Positions 34,960-43,945 of a DNA stretch of 64,000 bases are shown here, piece after piece. The DNA comes from Helicobacter sp. MIT 05-5294 (GTDB taxonomy: Bacteria; Campylobacterota; Campylobacteria; Campylobacterales; Helicobacteraceae): assembly GCF_000765675.1 (NCBI RefSeq), contig NZ_JRPA02000001.1, positions 124,001 through 188,000 of the forward strand. The letters are read 5' to 3'. The stretch's first letter is position 1. Every line of letters begins with the position of its first letter. The position numbers were made by a program, and so were the translations under genes. Below the pieces are notes generated by a model. That model worked only from the letters and a program-made list of their open reading frames with translations. It did not search any database and was not told the DNA's origin.

Positions 34960-36093
34960 TTAAATTAAGGCTTGTTTGATGAGGTGTTGCCATTTTTCTA
35001 GCACGACTTTTTTAGAAAAATGCGCGTGAATTTCTGCGGTGTTTTGCGCGTAGGAATTTCTAGCTGCTACTATTTTGACAAGTGCATTGGCTAAGGATTC
35101 CACCCTTGCTTCCCGACTTTCGTCCATTTTTACTAGGATTCCATTAGGCTTTTCGCTCGTGATAATCTCTTTGGGACCATAAGGACAATCAAAGCTCACC
35201 ACAGGAGTGCCACACATTAGCGATTCTATAAGCACATTGCTTAGGGCTTCTTTATGACTTGCGAGGGCGAAAAACTCCGCATTTTCATAAAAAGGGCGCA
35301 AGGATTCTATTTTACCTAGAAATACGCACTTTAGCCCTTGTGCTTGGGATTGCAACGCTTCTTTTAGGATTCCATCTCCAGCAAGAAGCAGGGTGTATTG
35401 TGGGAATTGTGTGCTAAAGATTCTAAAAGCGTCCAAAAGCTCATCAAATCCTTTAGACTCAATCATTCTTCCCGCACTTAGAATGTAAGGTTTTTGGGAG
35501 TTGATAAACTCTAGCGTGGTTTGTGGAATCTGAACTTGGGGGATTTCCACAGGATTAGGCAAGACAAAAGCGTTTTTGATAGAGGAATAATGCCGCAAAT
35601 CCTGTCTAGTAAGCGTGGTAACACAATATGCCAAAGGATAAACCAAACCCCGCAAAATGCGCCAAAACCTAGAATCTAACGCGGTAAAAATGCTATGTTC
35701 TGTTGCAATGCTTGGGATTCTAGCCATTTTGGAGGCAAGAATCGTTAGAATGTTGGTTTGGTGGATAAATCCGATACTTAAATCTACCTTTTCTCGCCTA
35801 AAGGCACCGCAGAGCTTGAATATTCGCACGAGATTACCCAAGATTCCTTTGTGCTTAGTTGTGATAGTTTGGATTTCCACTTTGGAATCTAGTGGATAGA
35901 ATCTCTCTTCATCACTCCAAACAAAAAGCAAGATTCTATATTGGTGTGCTAACGCGTTGGCGAGGATACATGCCACGCGCTCCGCTCCGCCCATTCTAAG
36001 GGAGGAAATCACGAGTGCTAGGCTTTTGCGATTCTCTTTTGGCGGTGTTTGGGAGGATTCTTGCGTTTTTGGCATAGTTTTAAGCGTTGGCAT
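34960..36093 (-). CDS. Glycosyltransferase family 4 protein (PglH/PglJ-like)
   Basis: 377 residues, GT-B fold. VISSLRMGGAERVACILANAL is the acceptor-side glycine loop; the donor side has ILSAGRMIESKGFDELLDAF, LLLAGDG and the HKEALSNVLIESLMCGTPVVSFDCPYGPKEI stretch. This last block is typical of PglH/PglJ-type GalNAc transferases of the pgl N-glycan pathway. It overlaps the pglF end by 14 bases and follows it in the same direction, so a role in N-glycan or surface glycan assembly is likely; which sugar it adds is unknown. Confidence 0.85.
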   Translation of the reverse strand: MPTLKTMPKTQESSQTPPKENRKSLALVISSLRMGGAERVACILANALAHQYRILLFVWSDEERFYPLDSKVEIQTITTKHKGILGNLVRIFKLCGAFRREKVDLSIGFIHQTNILTILASKMARIPSIATEHSIFTALDSRFWRILRGLVYPLAYCVTTLTRQDLRHYSSIKNAFVLPNPVEIPQVQIPQTTLEFINSQKPYILSAGRMIESKGFDELLDAFRIFSTQFPQYTLLLAGDGILKEALQSQAQGLKCVFLGKIESLRPFYENAEFFALASHKEALSNVLIESLMCGTPVVSFDCPYGPKEIITSEKPNGILVKMDESREARVESLANALVKIVAARNSYAQNTAEIHAHFSKKVVLEKWQHLIKQALI

Positions 36094-37915
36094 TGTGGTT
36101 AAACTCTATGACGATTTCTTTGAGCTTCGCGATTCTTTGTGTGTAACTTTCACATTCAAGCAATTCTAAAATATCTGCATTTAGTTTGTTAATATCGTAT
36201 TTTGTGGGGCGCGCAACTTGTATGGAGGGATATTTTGTTTTTTCTTCACTTTCGTCTAAAAGCAACTCCTCATAGAGTTTTTCTCCCGGACGCAATCCGC
36301 TAAATTCAATGGCAATTTCATTTTCCTTGCCATAAAGTCGTAGCATATTTTTCGCCAAATCCACGATTTTTACCGGTTCGCCCATATCCAAGATGAAAAT
36401 CTCTCCCCCTCTAGCAATCGCACCTGCTTGAAGCACGAGGCGACAAGCTTCGGGAATCAGCATAAAATAGCGCGTGATTTCTGGGTGTGTAACCGTGATA
36501 GGACCGCCGCTTTCAATTTGCGCTTTGAATTTCGGCACGACAGAACCGCTACTTCCTAGCACATTGCCAAATCTCACAGCGACAATTTCGCTTCTCTTGG
36601 ATTCTACATTTTGTGCGTATAATTCCACGATTCGCTTTGTCGCGCCCATTACATTTGTCGGACGCACAGCTTTATCGGTAGAAATGACGACGACTTTTGG
36701 CACATTTGCGGCAATCGCACCATCTAGCACATTTTTGCTTCCGATGATGTTGTTTTCAATCGCGCTCTTTTGGTTGTATTCGCACAATGGCACATGCTTA
36801 TAAGCGGCTGCATGGACGACAATATCGGGTTTTTCTTCTAAAATAAGTGTGTCGAGGCGTTCTTTTTCTAAAATACTTAGCAAACAAGGACGAAATGAAG
36901 TGCTTAGATTCCCTATTTTTCGCATAATGTTTTGGTTTAATTCCTCTAAAATATAATAGAGATTAAACTCGCTATGTTCTACTAGCACAATGCGCTTCGC
37001 GCCAAATTCTACGCATTGGCGCACGATTTCGCTTCCGATACTTCCACCTGCACCTGTGATAAGAACCTTTTTGTCTTTTAGAAATTTCCCGATGACTTCT
37101 GTGTCTAAATCCTTGCTTGGGCGCGAGAGCAAGTCTTCAATAGAGATATTTTTAAGCGGAAGTTTCGGATTCTTTTGCGCGTCGTCTTTAAGTAAGTTAG
37201 CGATTTTAATCTCTTCTATACCAAGCTGTGTAAGTTCGTTGAAGATTCCTTCAAGAGGCGGTTTAGCAAAGGTTCTAGTGAGGATTGCGGATTTGATTTT
37301 GTGTTTGGAGATGAGTTCTTTAAGCGCGGATTTAGGGTAGATTTTGAGGTTTGAAATATAATTGCCAATGGTTTTTTCATCTTCTTCAATGATTGCAAGG
37401 GGATAGAATGGAATCTCGCTATTTAAAGCGGCTTTAATCAAGGTCGCACTTTGGGTGTTCGCACCAAAAATCAAGGTAGGTTTAGGCGAGTTTTTAGGCG
37501 AGTTTTCTAAATAAATGCGCTTAGAGATACGAATCGCACCGATGAAAATGCTAGAAATCACGAAATCAATCCCAATCACGCTTAAAGGAAAATCGCCAAA
37601 GAATCCGACAAGTGCGAGAGTGCAGAAGATTCCATAAGCTAAAATATGGGCATAAAAGATTTTGAGTGCTTCTAATAAGCCAAAGAATCGCCAAGGCACG
37701 AGGTAGATTTTAAAAACGCTTAGACTAAAGATTTTTAGCACAATCAAGGCGCAAAAAACAAGCACGACAGAGCGACTAAACTCCAAAGGTACTTGAAAGC
37801 TAAAGCGCAAATCATAAGAAAGAATCAGCGTAAAATAAGAAACCAACAAATCAATGCCAACAAAGAAAATAATGCGCTTGGCATTGCTTGGGCGAAATAG
37901 GGTGGATTGTAACAC
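36080..37915 (-). CDS. pglF: UDP-GlcNAc 4,6-dehydratase (PglF)
   Basis: First step to UDP-diNAcBac, the first sugar of the Campylobacter N-glycan. 611 residues: four N-terminal membrane helices, a Rossmann-like accessory domain, then the dehydratase with GAGGSIGSE near residue 287 and HAAAYKHVP near 370. STDKAVRPTNVMGATKR has Met in place of the catalytic Tyr, as known for the WbpM/PglF membrane type. GTG 37915 overlaps the pglE stop (TAGTG) and has no strong ribosome site, so coupling to pglE is expected. Confidence 0.93.
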   Translation of the reverse strand: MLQSTLFRPSNAKRIIFFVGIDLLVSYFTLILSYDLRFSFQVPLEFSRSVVLVFCALIVLKIFSLSVFKIYLVPWRFFGLLEALKIFYAHILAYGIFCTLALVGFFGDFPLSVIGIDFVISSIFIGAIRISKRIYLENSPKNSPKPTLIFGANTQSATLIKAALNSEIPFYPLAIIEEDEKTIGNYISNLKIYPKSALKELISKHKIKSAILTRTFAKPPLEGIFNELTQLGIEEIKIANLLKDDAQKNPKLPLKNISIEDLLSRPSKDLDTEVIGKFLKDKKVLITGAGGSIGSEIVRQCVEFGAKRIVLVEHSEFNLYYILEELNQNIMRKIGNLSTSFRPCLLSILEKERLDTLILEEKPDIVVHAAAYKHVPLCEYNQKSAIENNIIGSKNVLDGAIAANVPKVVVISTDKAVRPTNVMGATKRIVELYAQNVESKRSEIVAVRFGNVLGSSGSVVPKFKAQIESGGPITVTHPEITRYFMLIPEACRLVLQAGAIARGGEIFILDMGEPVKIVDLAKNMLRLYGKENEIAIEFSGLRPGEKLYEELLLDESEEKTKYPSIQVARPTKYDINKLNADILELLECESYTQRIAKLKEIVIEFNHNANA

Positions 37916-39042
37916 TAGAGCGACTTTAGGAAGTTTTGAACGAGATTTGCGATTCTATCAATATCACGCTTTTGCAATGCGCCGCCACTTGGCAAACAGA
38001 TTCCGCTTTCAAAAAGTTGCTGACTTGTGCCATCGCTAAAATGCAAAGAATCACGAAAGATTGGTTGCAAGTGCATAGGCTTCCATAAGGGGCGCGATTC
38101 TATTTCTTCTTTGGCAAGGGATTCTACGAGTTTAAGCGGGTTTGCCTTGGGGTTTAAAAAGCGCAAAGTGCTAAGCCAACGATTCCCTCTTGAGTTTGGA
38201 ATCTCTGGCATAAATTCTATGTTTTGGGATTCCACTTCGTTTTGCAAGGCTTCCTCATACCAAGAAAAAATTTCGCGTCTTTTAGCGACTTTTGCTTCAA
38301 TTTGTTCTAATTGTCCTACGCCAATGGCTGCGCAAATATTGCTTAAGCGGTAGTTGTAGCCATAGTCTAAATGCTCATAAAAAGGCAGATTTTCTCGCGC
38401 TTGAGTAGAATAATAACGCGCTTTTTCTATGTTTTTTTGAGATTTGCCAAGTAGCATTCCTCCGCCGCTTGTCGTGATGATTTTGTTGCCATTAAAGGAT
38501 AAAACGCCATATTCTCCGAAAGTCCCGCTGTGTTTGCCATCATAAAATGCGCCTAGCGATTCTGCGGCATCTTCAATCAGTAAGATTCCATATTGTGCGC
38601 AAATCTCCGCAATCTCTGCGATTTTGGCGCATTGCCCATAAAGATGTGTAACGATTAAGGCTTTGGGCTTTTTAGGCATAGATTCTATGGCTTGGACGAG
38701 TAGTTTGGGGCTAAGATTCCAAGAAGTAAAATCGCTATCAATGAAAATTGGAATCGCGCCTTGATAAAGAATCGCGTTAATAGAGCCAATAAAGGTAAAA
38801 CTACTTGCAAGCACGAAATCCCCCTGTGCGATTCCGCTCACGCGCAACGCCAAATGCAAAGCGGCTGTGCCAGAGTTTAAAGCCAAAGCGTTAGGAGAAT
38901 GCGTGTAGGATTTCATCTCTTCTTCTAAACGATTGACAAACGCTCCCAGCGGGGCGATATAATTGCTTTGGAAAGCTTCATTGACATATTGTTGTTCTTT
39001 GCCACTTAGTTCTGGAGGAGATAAAAAAATCTTAAAGCCCAT
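37915..39042 (-). CDS. pglE: UDP-4-amino-sugar aminotransferase (PglE)
   Basis: PLP enzyme of the DegT/ArnB family, 375 residues. LNSGTAALHLALRVSG gives the substrate loop, IEDAAESLGAFYDGKHSGTFG the cofactor region, and the Schiff-base lysine lies in LSFNGNKIITTSGGG (Lys near 183). It converts the 4-keto intermediate from PglF to UDP-4-amino-sugar. ATG 39042 follows GGAATG. Between pglD and pglF with very short gaps: one operon. Confidence 0.92.
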   Translation of the reverse strand: MGFKIFLSPPELSGKEQQYVNEAFQSNYIAPLGAFVNRLEEEMKSYTHSPNALALNSGTAALHLALRVSGIAQGDFVLASSFTFIGSINAILYQGAIPIFIDSDFTSWNLSPKLLVQAIESMPKKPKALIVTHLYGQCAKIAEIAEICAQYGILLIEDAAESLGAFYDGKHSGTFGEYGVLSFNGNKIITTSGGGMLLGKSQKNIEKARYYSTQARENLPFYEHLDYGYNYRLSNICAAIGVGQLEQIEAKVAKRREIFSWYEEALQNEVESQNIEFMPEIPNSRGNRWLSTLRFLNPKANPLKLVESLAKEEIESRPLWKPMHLQPIFRDSLHFSDGTSQQLFESGICLPSGGALQKRDIDRIANLVQNFLKSL

Positions 39043-39052
39043 AAATCATTCC

Positions 39053-39673
39053 TTAGTTTAGAATCTTTTTCGCGGGGTTGCCCACGACTTTTTGGCGGGA
39101 TTGAATCTCTCCAATCACGACACTTCCTGCTCCAATGACGCAATAATCGCCGATTTGTTTGCCTTCAATTACTACACTACTTGCCCCGATGTGTGTGCAG
39201 ATTCCGACACACACCCCGCCACAAAGTGTTGCATTAGGCGCGATATGAGAAAAATCGCCGATTTTGCAATCGTGTTCTATAACGCTTCCGCTATTGATGA
39301 TTGCGCCAATGCCAATTTGCGCGCGCGCATTAATCACTGCATTAGGCATAATCACCGCTCCATCAGAGATTTTAGCTGATTTTGAGATGATAGCACTTTT
39401 ATGAGCAACAAAAGGCAAACGAAATCCATTTTGGGCAAAAAATTCATAAAGCTTTTGGCGCACATAATCATCACCAATCGCTAGGATAATGCTAAATTCC
39501 CTTGCGTCTGCGAGTTTCAGAAATTCCTCTCTTGAAATTGCCCCGATTTTATTGAGGGTTTTGCCTTTGGGATTATCATCTATTAGAATCTTGAAGTTAA
39601 GGTTTTGGGATTCCAAAATATCCGCGACAACAGCTCCATGACCACCCGCGCCAAAGATTGCTAGTTTTTCCAT
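39053..39673 (-). CDS. pglD: UDP-4-amino-sugar N-acetyltransferase (PglD)
   Basis: 206 residues from ATG 39673. N-terminal Rossmann-like part (IFGAGGHGAVVADIL) and a left-handed beta helix built from hexapeptides (IISKSAKISDGAVIMPNAV, IGIGAIINSGSVIEHDCKIG, the catalytic His in EHDCKIGDF-SHIAPNATL). Third step to UDP-diNAcBac, directly before pglE and pglF. First gene of the operon, 108 bp from the Crp-type gene, which is transcribed in the same direction. Confidence 0.92.
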   Translation of the reverse strand: MEKLAIFGAGGHGAVVADILESQNLNFKILIDDNPKGKTLNKIGAISREEFLKLADAREFSIILAIGDDYVRQKLYEFFAQNGFRLPFVAHKSAIISKSAKISDGAVIMPNAVINARAQIGIGAIINSGSVIEHDCKIGDFSHIAPNATLCGGVCVGICTHIGASSVVIEGKQIGDYCVIGAGSVVIGEIQSRQKVVGNPAKKILN

Positions 39674-39782
39674 TCTCACGCTTTTAACTTACCTTTCCAA
39701 CTTGCCTTTTTAGAGGTTTAAAATCCTTTGGGATTTTATCCAAAATTTCATCTTTTGGTGCGTTTTTGTTGAAATTTTTGGC

Positions 39783-40388
39783 TTAAGATTTTAAAACAAT
39801 CTTTCCTTTTTGCGTGTTTAGGATTCCTTGCGCTTTGAGTTCCCGAATCACGCGGGAGAGCGATTCGGCACTCGTGTTGAGTTGCTGTGCGATTTGTCGT
39901 TGGGTGAGGTTTGGAAGTTGGGCAAGATTGGCTTGTAAAAACTGCATCAAGCGTTCTTTTAATCCTAAGGAATTTTGGGTAATGCGCGATTCTAGGGTTT
40001 TGATTTTATCGCAAAGTGAGGCAATGAGTTGGAAGCAAAAAGTCGGATTTTCTGTGCATTGTTTTTGTAGGGTTGCAAGGTTGATTTCTAAAATCTCGCA
40101 TTCTTCCTCACAGGCTGCATTCGCGGGAAAGGGTTGATTAAGGAAACTTGGCATTTCGGCGATAAAGTTGGGCGCGATGATTTGGTGCAAAACCTGTTCT
40201 TTTGGTGTTCTTTTGGTGCTTTTATTCCTTGATTTTGTGGCTTCTTCTAGGGTTTTGTAGATTCTGACTTTGCCACTTAAAAGCACAAAAAGTTGTTTTG
40301 GATTCTCTCCTTCAAAAAATAGGATTTCATTTTTTTGGTAGAAGCGTTTGTAGCCCAAAGGAAATAATGTCTTGAGATAATCTTGCAT
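39783..40388 (-). CDS. Crp/Fnr-family transcriptional regulator
   Basis: 201 residues from ATG 40388 with GGGATT upstream; the longer ORF start is not supported. Beta-roll (EILFFEGENPKQLFVLLSGKVRIYK), dimer helix (SLCDKIKTLESRITQNSLGLKERL) and winged helix (LTQRQIAQQLNTSAESLSRVIRELKAQG). It has no N-terminal cysteine cluster. The best-known relatives in Campylobacter (NssR and similar) answer nitrosative stress, but ligand and targets here are unknown. A 19-bp perfect palindrome lies about 210 bp upstream and may be a binding site for this family. Upstream of pglDEF. Confidence 0.84.
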   Translation of the reverse strand: MQDYLKTLFPLGYKRFYQKNEILFFEGENPKQLFVLLSGKVRIYKTLEEATKSRNKSTKRTPKEQVLHQIIAPNFIAEMPSFLNQPFPANAACEEECEILEINLATLQKQCTENPTFCFQLIASLCDKIKTLESRITQNSLGLKERLMQFLQANLAQLPNLTQRQIAQQLNTSAESLSRVIRELKAQGILNTQKGKIVLKS

Positions 40389-40595
40389 TTGGAATCCCTT
40401 ATAATATGAAGTGTTGCTGTTGGGGTATTTTAACAAAAGGATTAACGATTATCAACTTTTTTAAGAAAAAATTTAAGCAGTATTATAAAAATCAATGAAT
40501 CTTTGGTTTTTTAAAAAAGGAAAATTTTTTTAATCTCCTTGTTTTTGGTAGTGCGTAGATTGTGTTTAAGAATCCTGCGGAGATGATTTTGGCTT

Positions 40596-40614
40596 TTGTT
40601 ACTTATTGTAACAA
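40596..40614. promoter_or_regulatory. Perfect 7-5-7 palindrome, candidate Crp/Fnr-family operator
   Basis: TTGTTAC - TTATT - GTAACAA. The arms are exact reverse complements with a 5-base spacer, extended by one T/A pair. It lies in the 400-bp region between the Crp-type gene and the divergently read small lipoprotein gene. The half-site resembles Fnr/NssR-type half-sites (TTGA-like or TTAAC) but is not identical to either. Confidence 0.5.
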
Positions 40615-40751
40615 CCATAGCAAAGAGTTGCGAATCCTTAGAGGGATTTGTCTTGCTTTTGGGCTTTGGGTGTTTGATTAGGCTTGTCATAAGGGATTAA
40701 AAGCGGACAAAAGAGTTTTAGCTGTAAATAATTTCTTTAGCGGATTGGTTG

Positions 40752-40757
40752 TATAAT
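40752..40757 (+). promoter_or_regulatory. -10 box ahead of the small lipoprotein and cmoB
   Basis: TATAAT after TTGGTTG, 38 bases before the lipoprotein ATG (40795). The longer gap (about 400 bp from 40389) holds this box, the palindrome at 40596 and poly-A/T stretches, with no ORF. Confidence 0.5.
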
Positions 40758-40794
40758 TCCACCTTTACAAATAGATTAAATGGGAATTATACAA

Positions 40795-41019
40795 ATGTCA
40801 AAGGCTATCAAAATCAGCAAAATCGGAATCTTAACGCTTTGTGCTATCATTAGTAATGGTTGTTATCAAAACTCTTGCGGAATCTCCTCATCTTATTGGG
40901 ACGAAAAGACTTATTATTATGATGGGCAGGGAAATTATCGCGAGAAATGTCCAGATAATATTATTTACAAAGAAAAAGCCTTGCAACAACAAGAGCAAGA
41001 TGCTTTGGAATCTTTTTAG
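40795..41019 (+). CDS. Small lipoprotein
   Basis: 74 residues from ATG 40795. Signal peptide (KAIKISKIGILTLCAIIS) and lipobox SNGC, then a Tyr-rich short mature part (SSYWDEKTYYYDGQGNYREKC) with three more cysteines and a charged coil at the end. Likely anchored in the inner or outer membrane. 31 bp before cmoB; Campylobacterota often have small lipoproteins beside cmoB-type genes. Function unknown. Confidence 0.68.
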   Translation: MSKAIKISKIGILTLCAIISNGCYQNSCGISSSYWDEKTYYYDGQGNYREKCPDNIIYKEKALQQQEQDALESF

Positions 41020-41050
41020 ATTCTAAATTTATGGAATCTTAAAAACTCCT

Positions 41051-41989
41051 ATGAAGTTAGAGAATCTTCAAGAATGCCTAGCACAAAAACGAAATGAGCG
41101 CAAACGCGCTCTGGGTTTTAAGAATATCGCGCCATTTCTTGCGCAGATAGAGCGATTAAATGCGATTCCAACGACTGAATTAGAGGGCGCGAGTATTGAA
41201 TATCAGGATTCTATCACGCTTTTGCTTCCAAACCTTAGCGCGGAATCTTTTGCTATTGTTTGTGAGGTTGCTAAAGCCTTGATTCCTTGGCGCAAAGGAC
41301 CTTTTAAGATTCATTCTTTAGAGATTCAAAGCGAATGGAATAGCGCGATTAAATACAATTTGCTTGAGCCTTATTTGGATTTGCAAGGGAAAATTGTGGG
41401 AGATATAGGGTGTAATAATGGCTATTATATGCTCCGCGCTTTGGCGAAGAATCCTGCGAAAATCATCGGGTTTGACCCTATGCCATTGTGTTTTTTGCAA
41501 TACCAATTTTTGCAATTTTTCGCGCAAGAGAATCGTTTGGAGTTTGAATTGCTCGGCATTGAAGAGCTGTTGTATTTTGAAAAGAGATTTGATGTTTTGC
41601 TTTGTTTGGGTGTGCTATATCATCGCAAAAGTCCGCTTGATGCAATAAAACTTGTTTATAACGCGCTAAAAAGTGGCGGAGAAGCGGTGTTTGATAGCTT
41701 GATTATAGAGGGAGAAGACGCAATTGCGCTTTGTCCGCAAGGAAGCTACGCGAAAATGCCTAATGTTTATTTTATCCCAACGCTCAATACCTTTAAATCG
41801 TGGCTTAGTCGGTGCGGATTTAAAGAGATTGTGCATATCGCCACGCTAAAAACTGCGTTTGAAGAGCAACGCAAAACGCAATGGAGTAGCGGGGAATCCT
41901 TACAGGATTTTTTAAGCCCCAATGGCGAACGAACCCTTGAAGGTTATCCCGCCCCTAGACGCGCGTATCTAAAGGCGAAAAAAGCTTAA
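41051..41989 (+). CDS. cmoB: tRNA U34 carboxymethyltransferase CmoB
   Basis: 312 residues. Transfers a carboxymethyl group from carboxy-SAM to 5-hydroxyuridine-34 of tRNA to give cmo5U. Signatures: FKIHSLEIQSEWNSAIKYN, motif I VGDIGCNNGYYMLRAL, and VLYHRKSPLDA-type loop. The N-terminal extension specific to CmoB is complete. The CmoA partner is not in the window. H. pylori HP0419 is the counterpart and lies next to the Cj0977-like gene; here the two genes are split by the pgl fusion gene. Confidence 0.92.
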   Translation: MKLENLQECLAQKRNERKRALGFKNIAPFLAQIERLNAIPTTELEGASIEYQDSITLLLPNLSAESFAIVCEVAKALIPWRKGPFKIHSLEIQSEWNSAIKYNLLEPYLDLQGKIVGDIGCNNGYYMLRALAKNPAKIIGFDPMPLCFLQYQFLQFFAQENRLEFELLGIEELLYFEKRFDVLLCLGVLYHRKSPLDAIKLVYNALKSGGEAVFDSLIIEGEDAIALCPQGSYAKMPNVYFIPTLNTFKSWLSRCGFKEIVHIATLKTAFEEQRKTQWSSGESLQDFLSPNGERTLEGYPAPRRAYLKAKKA

Positions 41990-42041
41990 ATTGCACTTGG
42001 ATTCTAAGCACAAAGACGCCAAAAGGATAATGCAATGATTT

Positions 42042-43841
42042 TTAGTGTTTGGGATTTGGATTGCCTTGAAATTTCTCCATAGTTGGGCTTGTTTTAGAAT
42101 GAATATCTTTGCGTTTTAGAACCTTGTAAAAAGTCTTCCATAAAATCTTGCAATCAAGCCAAAATCCGATATGATTGACATACCACACATCAAGTGCAAA
42201 TTTTTCTTCCCAAGAAATCGCATTGCGTCCATTGACTTGCGCCCAACCTGTGATTCCGGGTTTGACTTCGTGGCGACGCGCTTGTTCTTTAGAATACAAA
42301 GGCAAATACTCCACCAATAGCGGACGCGGACCTACGAAGCTCATCTCGCCTTTTAGGATATTAAAGAGTTGGGGCAACTCATCTAAACTGCTTTTGCGAA
42401 TCAACTTCCCAAAGCCCTCTAGTCGCTGTTCATCGGGCAATAACTCTCCCTTTTTGTCGCGTTTGTCGTTCATCGTGCGGAATTTATAGATTTTGAAAAT
42501 CTTGCCCTCTTTGCCCGGTCGTTCTTGTGTAAAAAGCACAGGTGAGCCTAATTTGGTGCGTATTAATAAAGCTGTGAAGAAAAGAATCGGTGAGAAAAGA
42601 ATCACCAAAAGGAATGCGAGTGAGAAATCTAGTAAGGGTTTTATGCGATTTTGATAAAACTTGTTTGCTGTGGTAGGTTTGGAATCCAAAGCCAAATGGT
42701 AGAGGGATAAATAGCTTTGCACAATGGAATCTGTGCCAAATTGTGCGCAAATCTTCTCGCGGCTTGCTTGTCCAAAATGCTTCCTTAAGTCTCTATCTTC
42801 GCTTAATTGTGCGATTCTTTGGGCTAGTTCTTGCGCATTTCCAATTTCAACTAAGAATCCGTTTTTGCCATTTTCTACGACTTCGCGACAGCCGATTGCA
42901 TTTGTTGTAACGATAGGTTTGCCCATACTTCCAGCCTCTAAAAGTGTGCGCGGAATCCCCTCACGGAAGCTTGGCAAAACAAAAATATCACAAGCCCCAA
43001 CGAGTTCGCGTATATCGTGGCGCACACCCAAATAAACCACGGCTTTAGAACCTCTTAAAAACTCCAAGCTCACAGGTGCGATATTGCCCAAATCCACCCC
43101 GCCAACATATAAAAAAACGAGATTTGGGTGAGTGCGGGAGAGAATCTCTGCGGCTTGGTAGTATTCTCTAACGCCTTTATGGACAATCGCGCGTGCAATC
43201 ATTAGCACGATGATAGAATTGCTTGAAAGGGGGTGGGGGAGTTGTTGGCTTAAACTTTGTCGCACTGCTTGGCGGGATTCCTCCTTCAAAGGAGCAAAGG
43301 AGTGCGTATCAATGCCTGAACCCTTAATCAGCACAGCTTTTTCTCGGCTTAAGATTCCTTTTTGCACATAAAATTCCAAATCGTCATTGTTTTGAAAAAG
43401 CACTTTTGTAGCGATGCGAAAAGCGATGCGGTTAAGGGATTCTATCACAAAGCGCAAACAACGGGTTTTAAAGGTTTCTTCAATGTAAAAACTTCCTAAT
43501 CCTGTAAGGCTATTAATCACACAATCTATCCCTGCAAAAAAAGCCGCAAATGAGCCATAAATGTTAGGTTTGAGCATAAAAGTATGCACAATATCGGGCT
43601 TTTCTCTTTGTAAGATTTTCGTAATCTCTTGGATTGTCTTGAAAGCTCCCAAAGGATTCAAACTTCCTCTGTTGATGGAATAATCTATCGCTAAGATTCC
43701 AAGCGGTGCAAATTTGTTAAAATCCTTTCCTTTTGGGATTAGCGCAATCACTTCGTGTCCTTTGGCTTGAAGTGCTAACATAATGGGCAAACGAAAAAGA
43801 TAGAGATTAGAATCTGTATGGGAGAGAAATAAAACTTTCAT
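42042..43841 (-). CDS. Bifunctional fusion: PglA-like glycosyltransferase + PglC-like phosphoglycosyl transferase
   Basis: 599 residues with two whole enzymes. Residues 1-375: GT4 like PglA, starting [30 protein letters not shown], with [17 protein letters not shown] and the [22 protein letters not shown] donor motif. Residues about 395-599: a mono-topic phosphoglycosyl transferase with one re-entrant hydrophobic helix ([17 protein letters not shown]), the [26 protein letters not shown] block, the catalytic Asp-Glu in [22 protein letters not shown], and [10 protein letters not shown]. In C. jejuni PglC attaches phospho-diNAcBac to undecaprenyl phosphate and PglA adds the next GalNAc; here both sit on one chain. 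No gene symbol assigned because of the fusion. Confidence 0.9.
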   Translation of the reverse strand: MKVLFLSHTDSNLYLFRLPIMLALQAKGHEVIALIPKGKDFNKFAPLGILAIDYSINRGSLNPLGAFKTIQEITKILQREKPDIVHTFMLKPNIYGSFAAFFAGIDCVINSLTGLGSFYIEETFKTRCLRFVIESLNRIAFRIATKVLFQNNDDLEFYVQKGILSREKAVLIKGSGIDTHSFAPLKEESRQAVRQSLSQQLPHPLSSNSIIVLMIARAIVHKGVREYYQAAEILSRTHPNLVFLYVGGVDLGNIAPVSLEFLRGSKAVVYLGVRHDIRELVGACDIFVLPSFREGIPRTLLEAGSMGKPIVTTNAIGCREVVENGKNGFLVEIGNAQELAQRIAQLSEDRDLRKHFGQASREKICAQFGTDSIVQSYLSLYHLALDSKPTTANKFYQNRIKPLLDFSLAFLLVILFSPILFFTALLIRTKLGSPVLFTQERPGKEGKIFKIYKFRTMNDKRDKKGELLPDEQRLEGFGKLIRKSSLDELPQLFNILKGEMSFVGPRPLLVEYLPLYSKEQARRHEVKPGITGWAQVNGRNAISWEEKFALDVWYVNHIGFWLDCKILWKTFYKVLKRKDIHSKTSPTMEKFQGNPNPKH

Positions 43842-43888
43842 TTTTAGCCTTTTTAGATTACAAAAATTTCTTAGAATTATAGCACCAA

Positions 43889-43915
43889 TAAAGACAACAG
43901 ATTGCCTTACGATAT
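43889..43915 (+). promoter_or_regulatory. Sigma28 (FliA) promoter for the Cj0977-like gene
   Basis: TAAAG at 43889-43893 and CGATAT at 43910-43915, with 17 bases between TAAA and CGATAT. This fits the Campylobacter/Helicobacter sigma28 pattern (CGATWT -10, TAAAG -35), and the equivalent gene is known to be sigma28-dependent in C. jejuni. An overlapping TATAAT at 43919-43924 could also give some vegetative transcription. Confidence 0.6.
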
Positions 43916-43945
43916 GCTATAATTTGCCATTTTTAAGGAGAGTGC

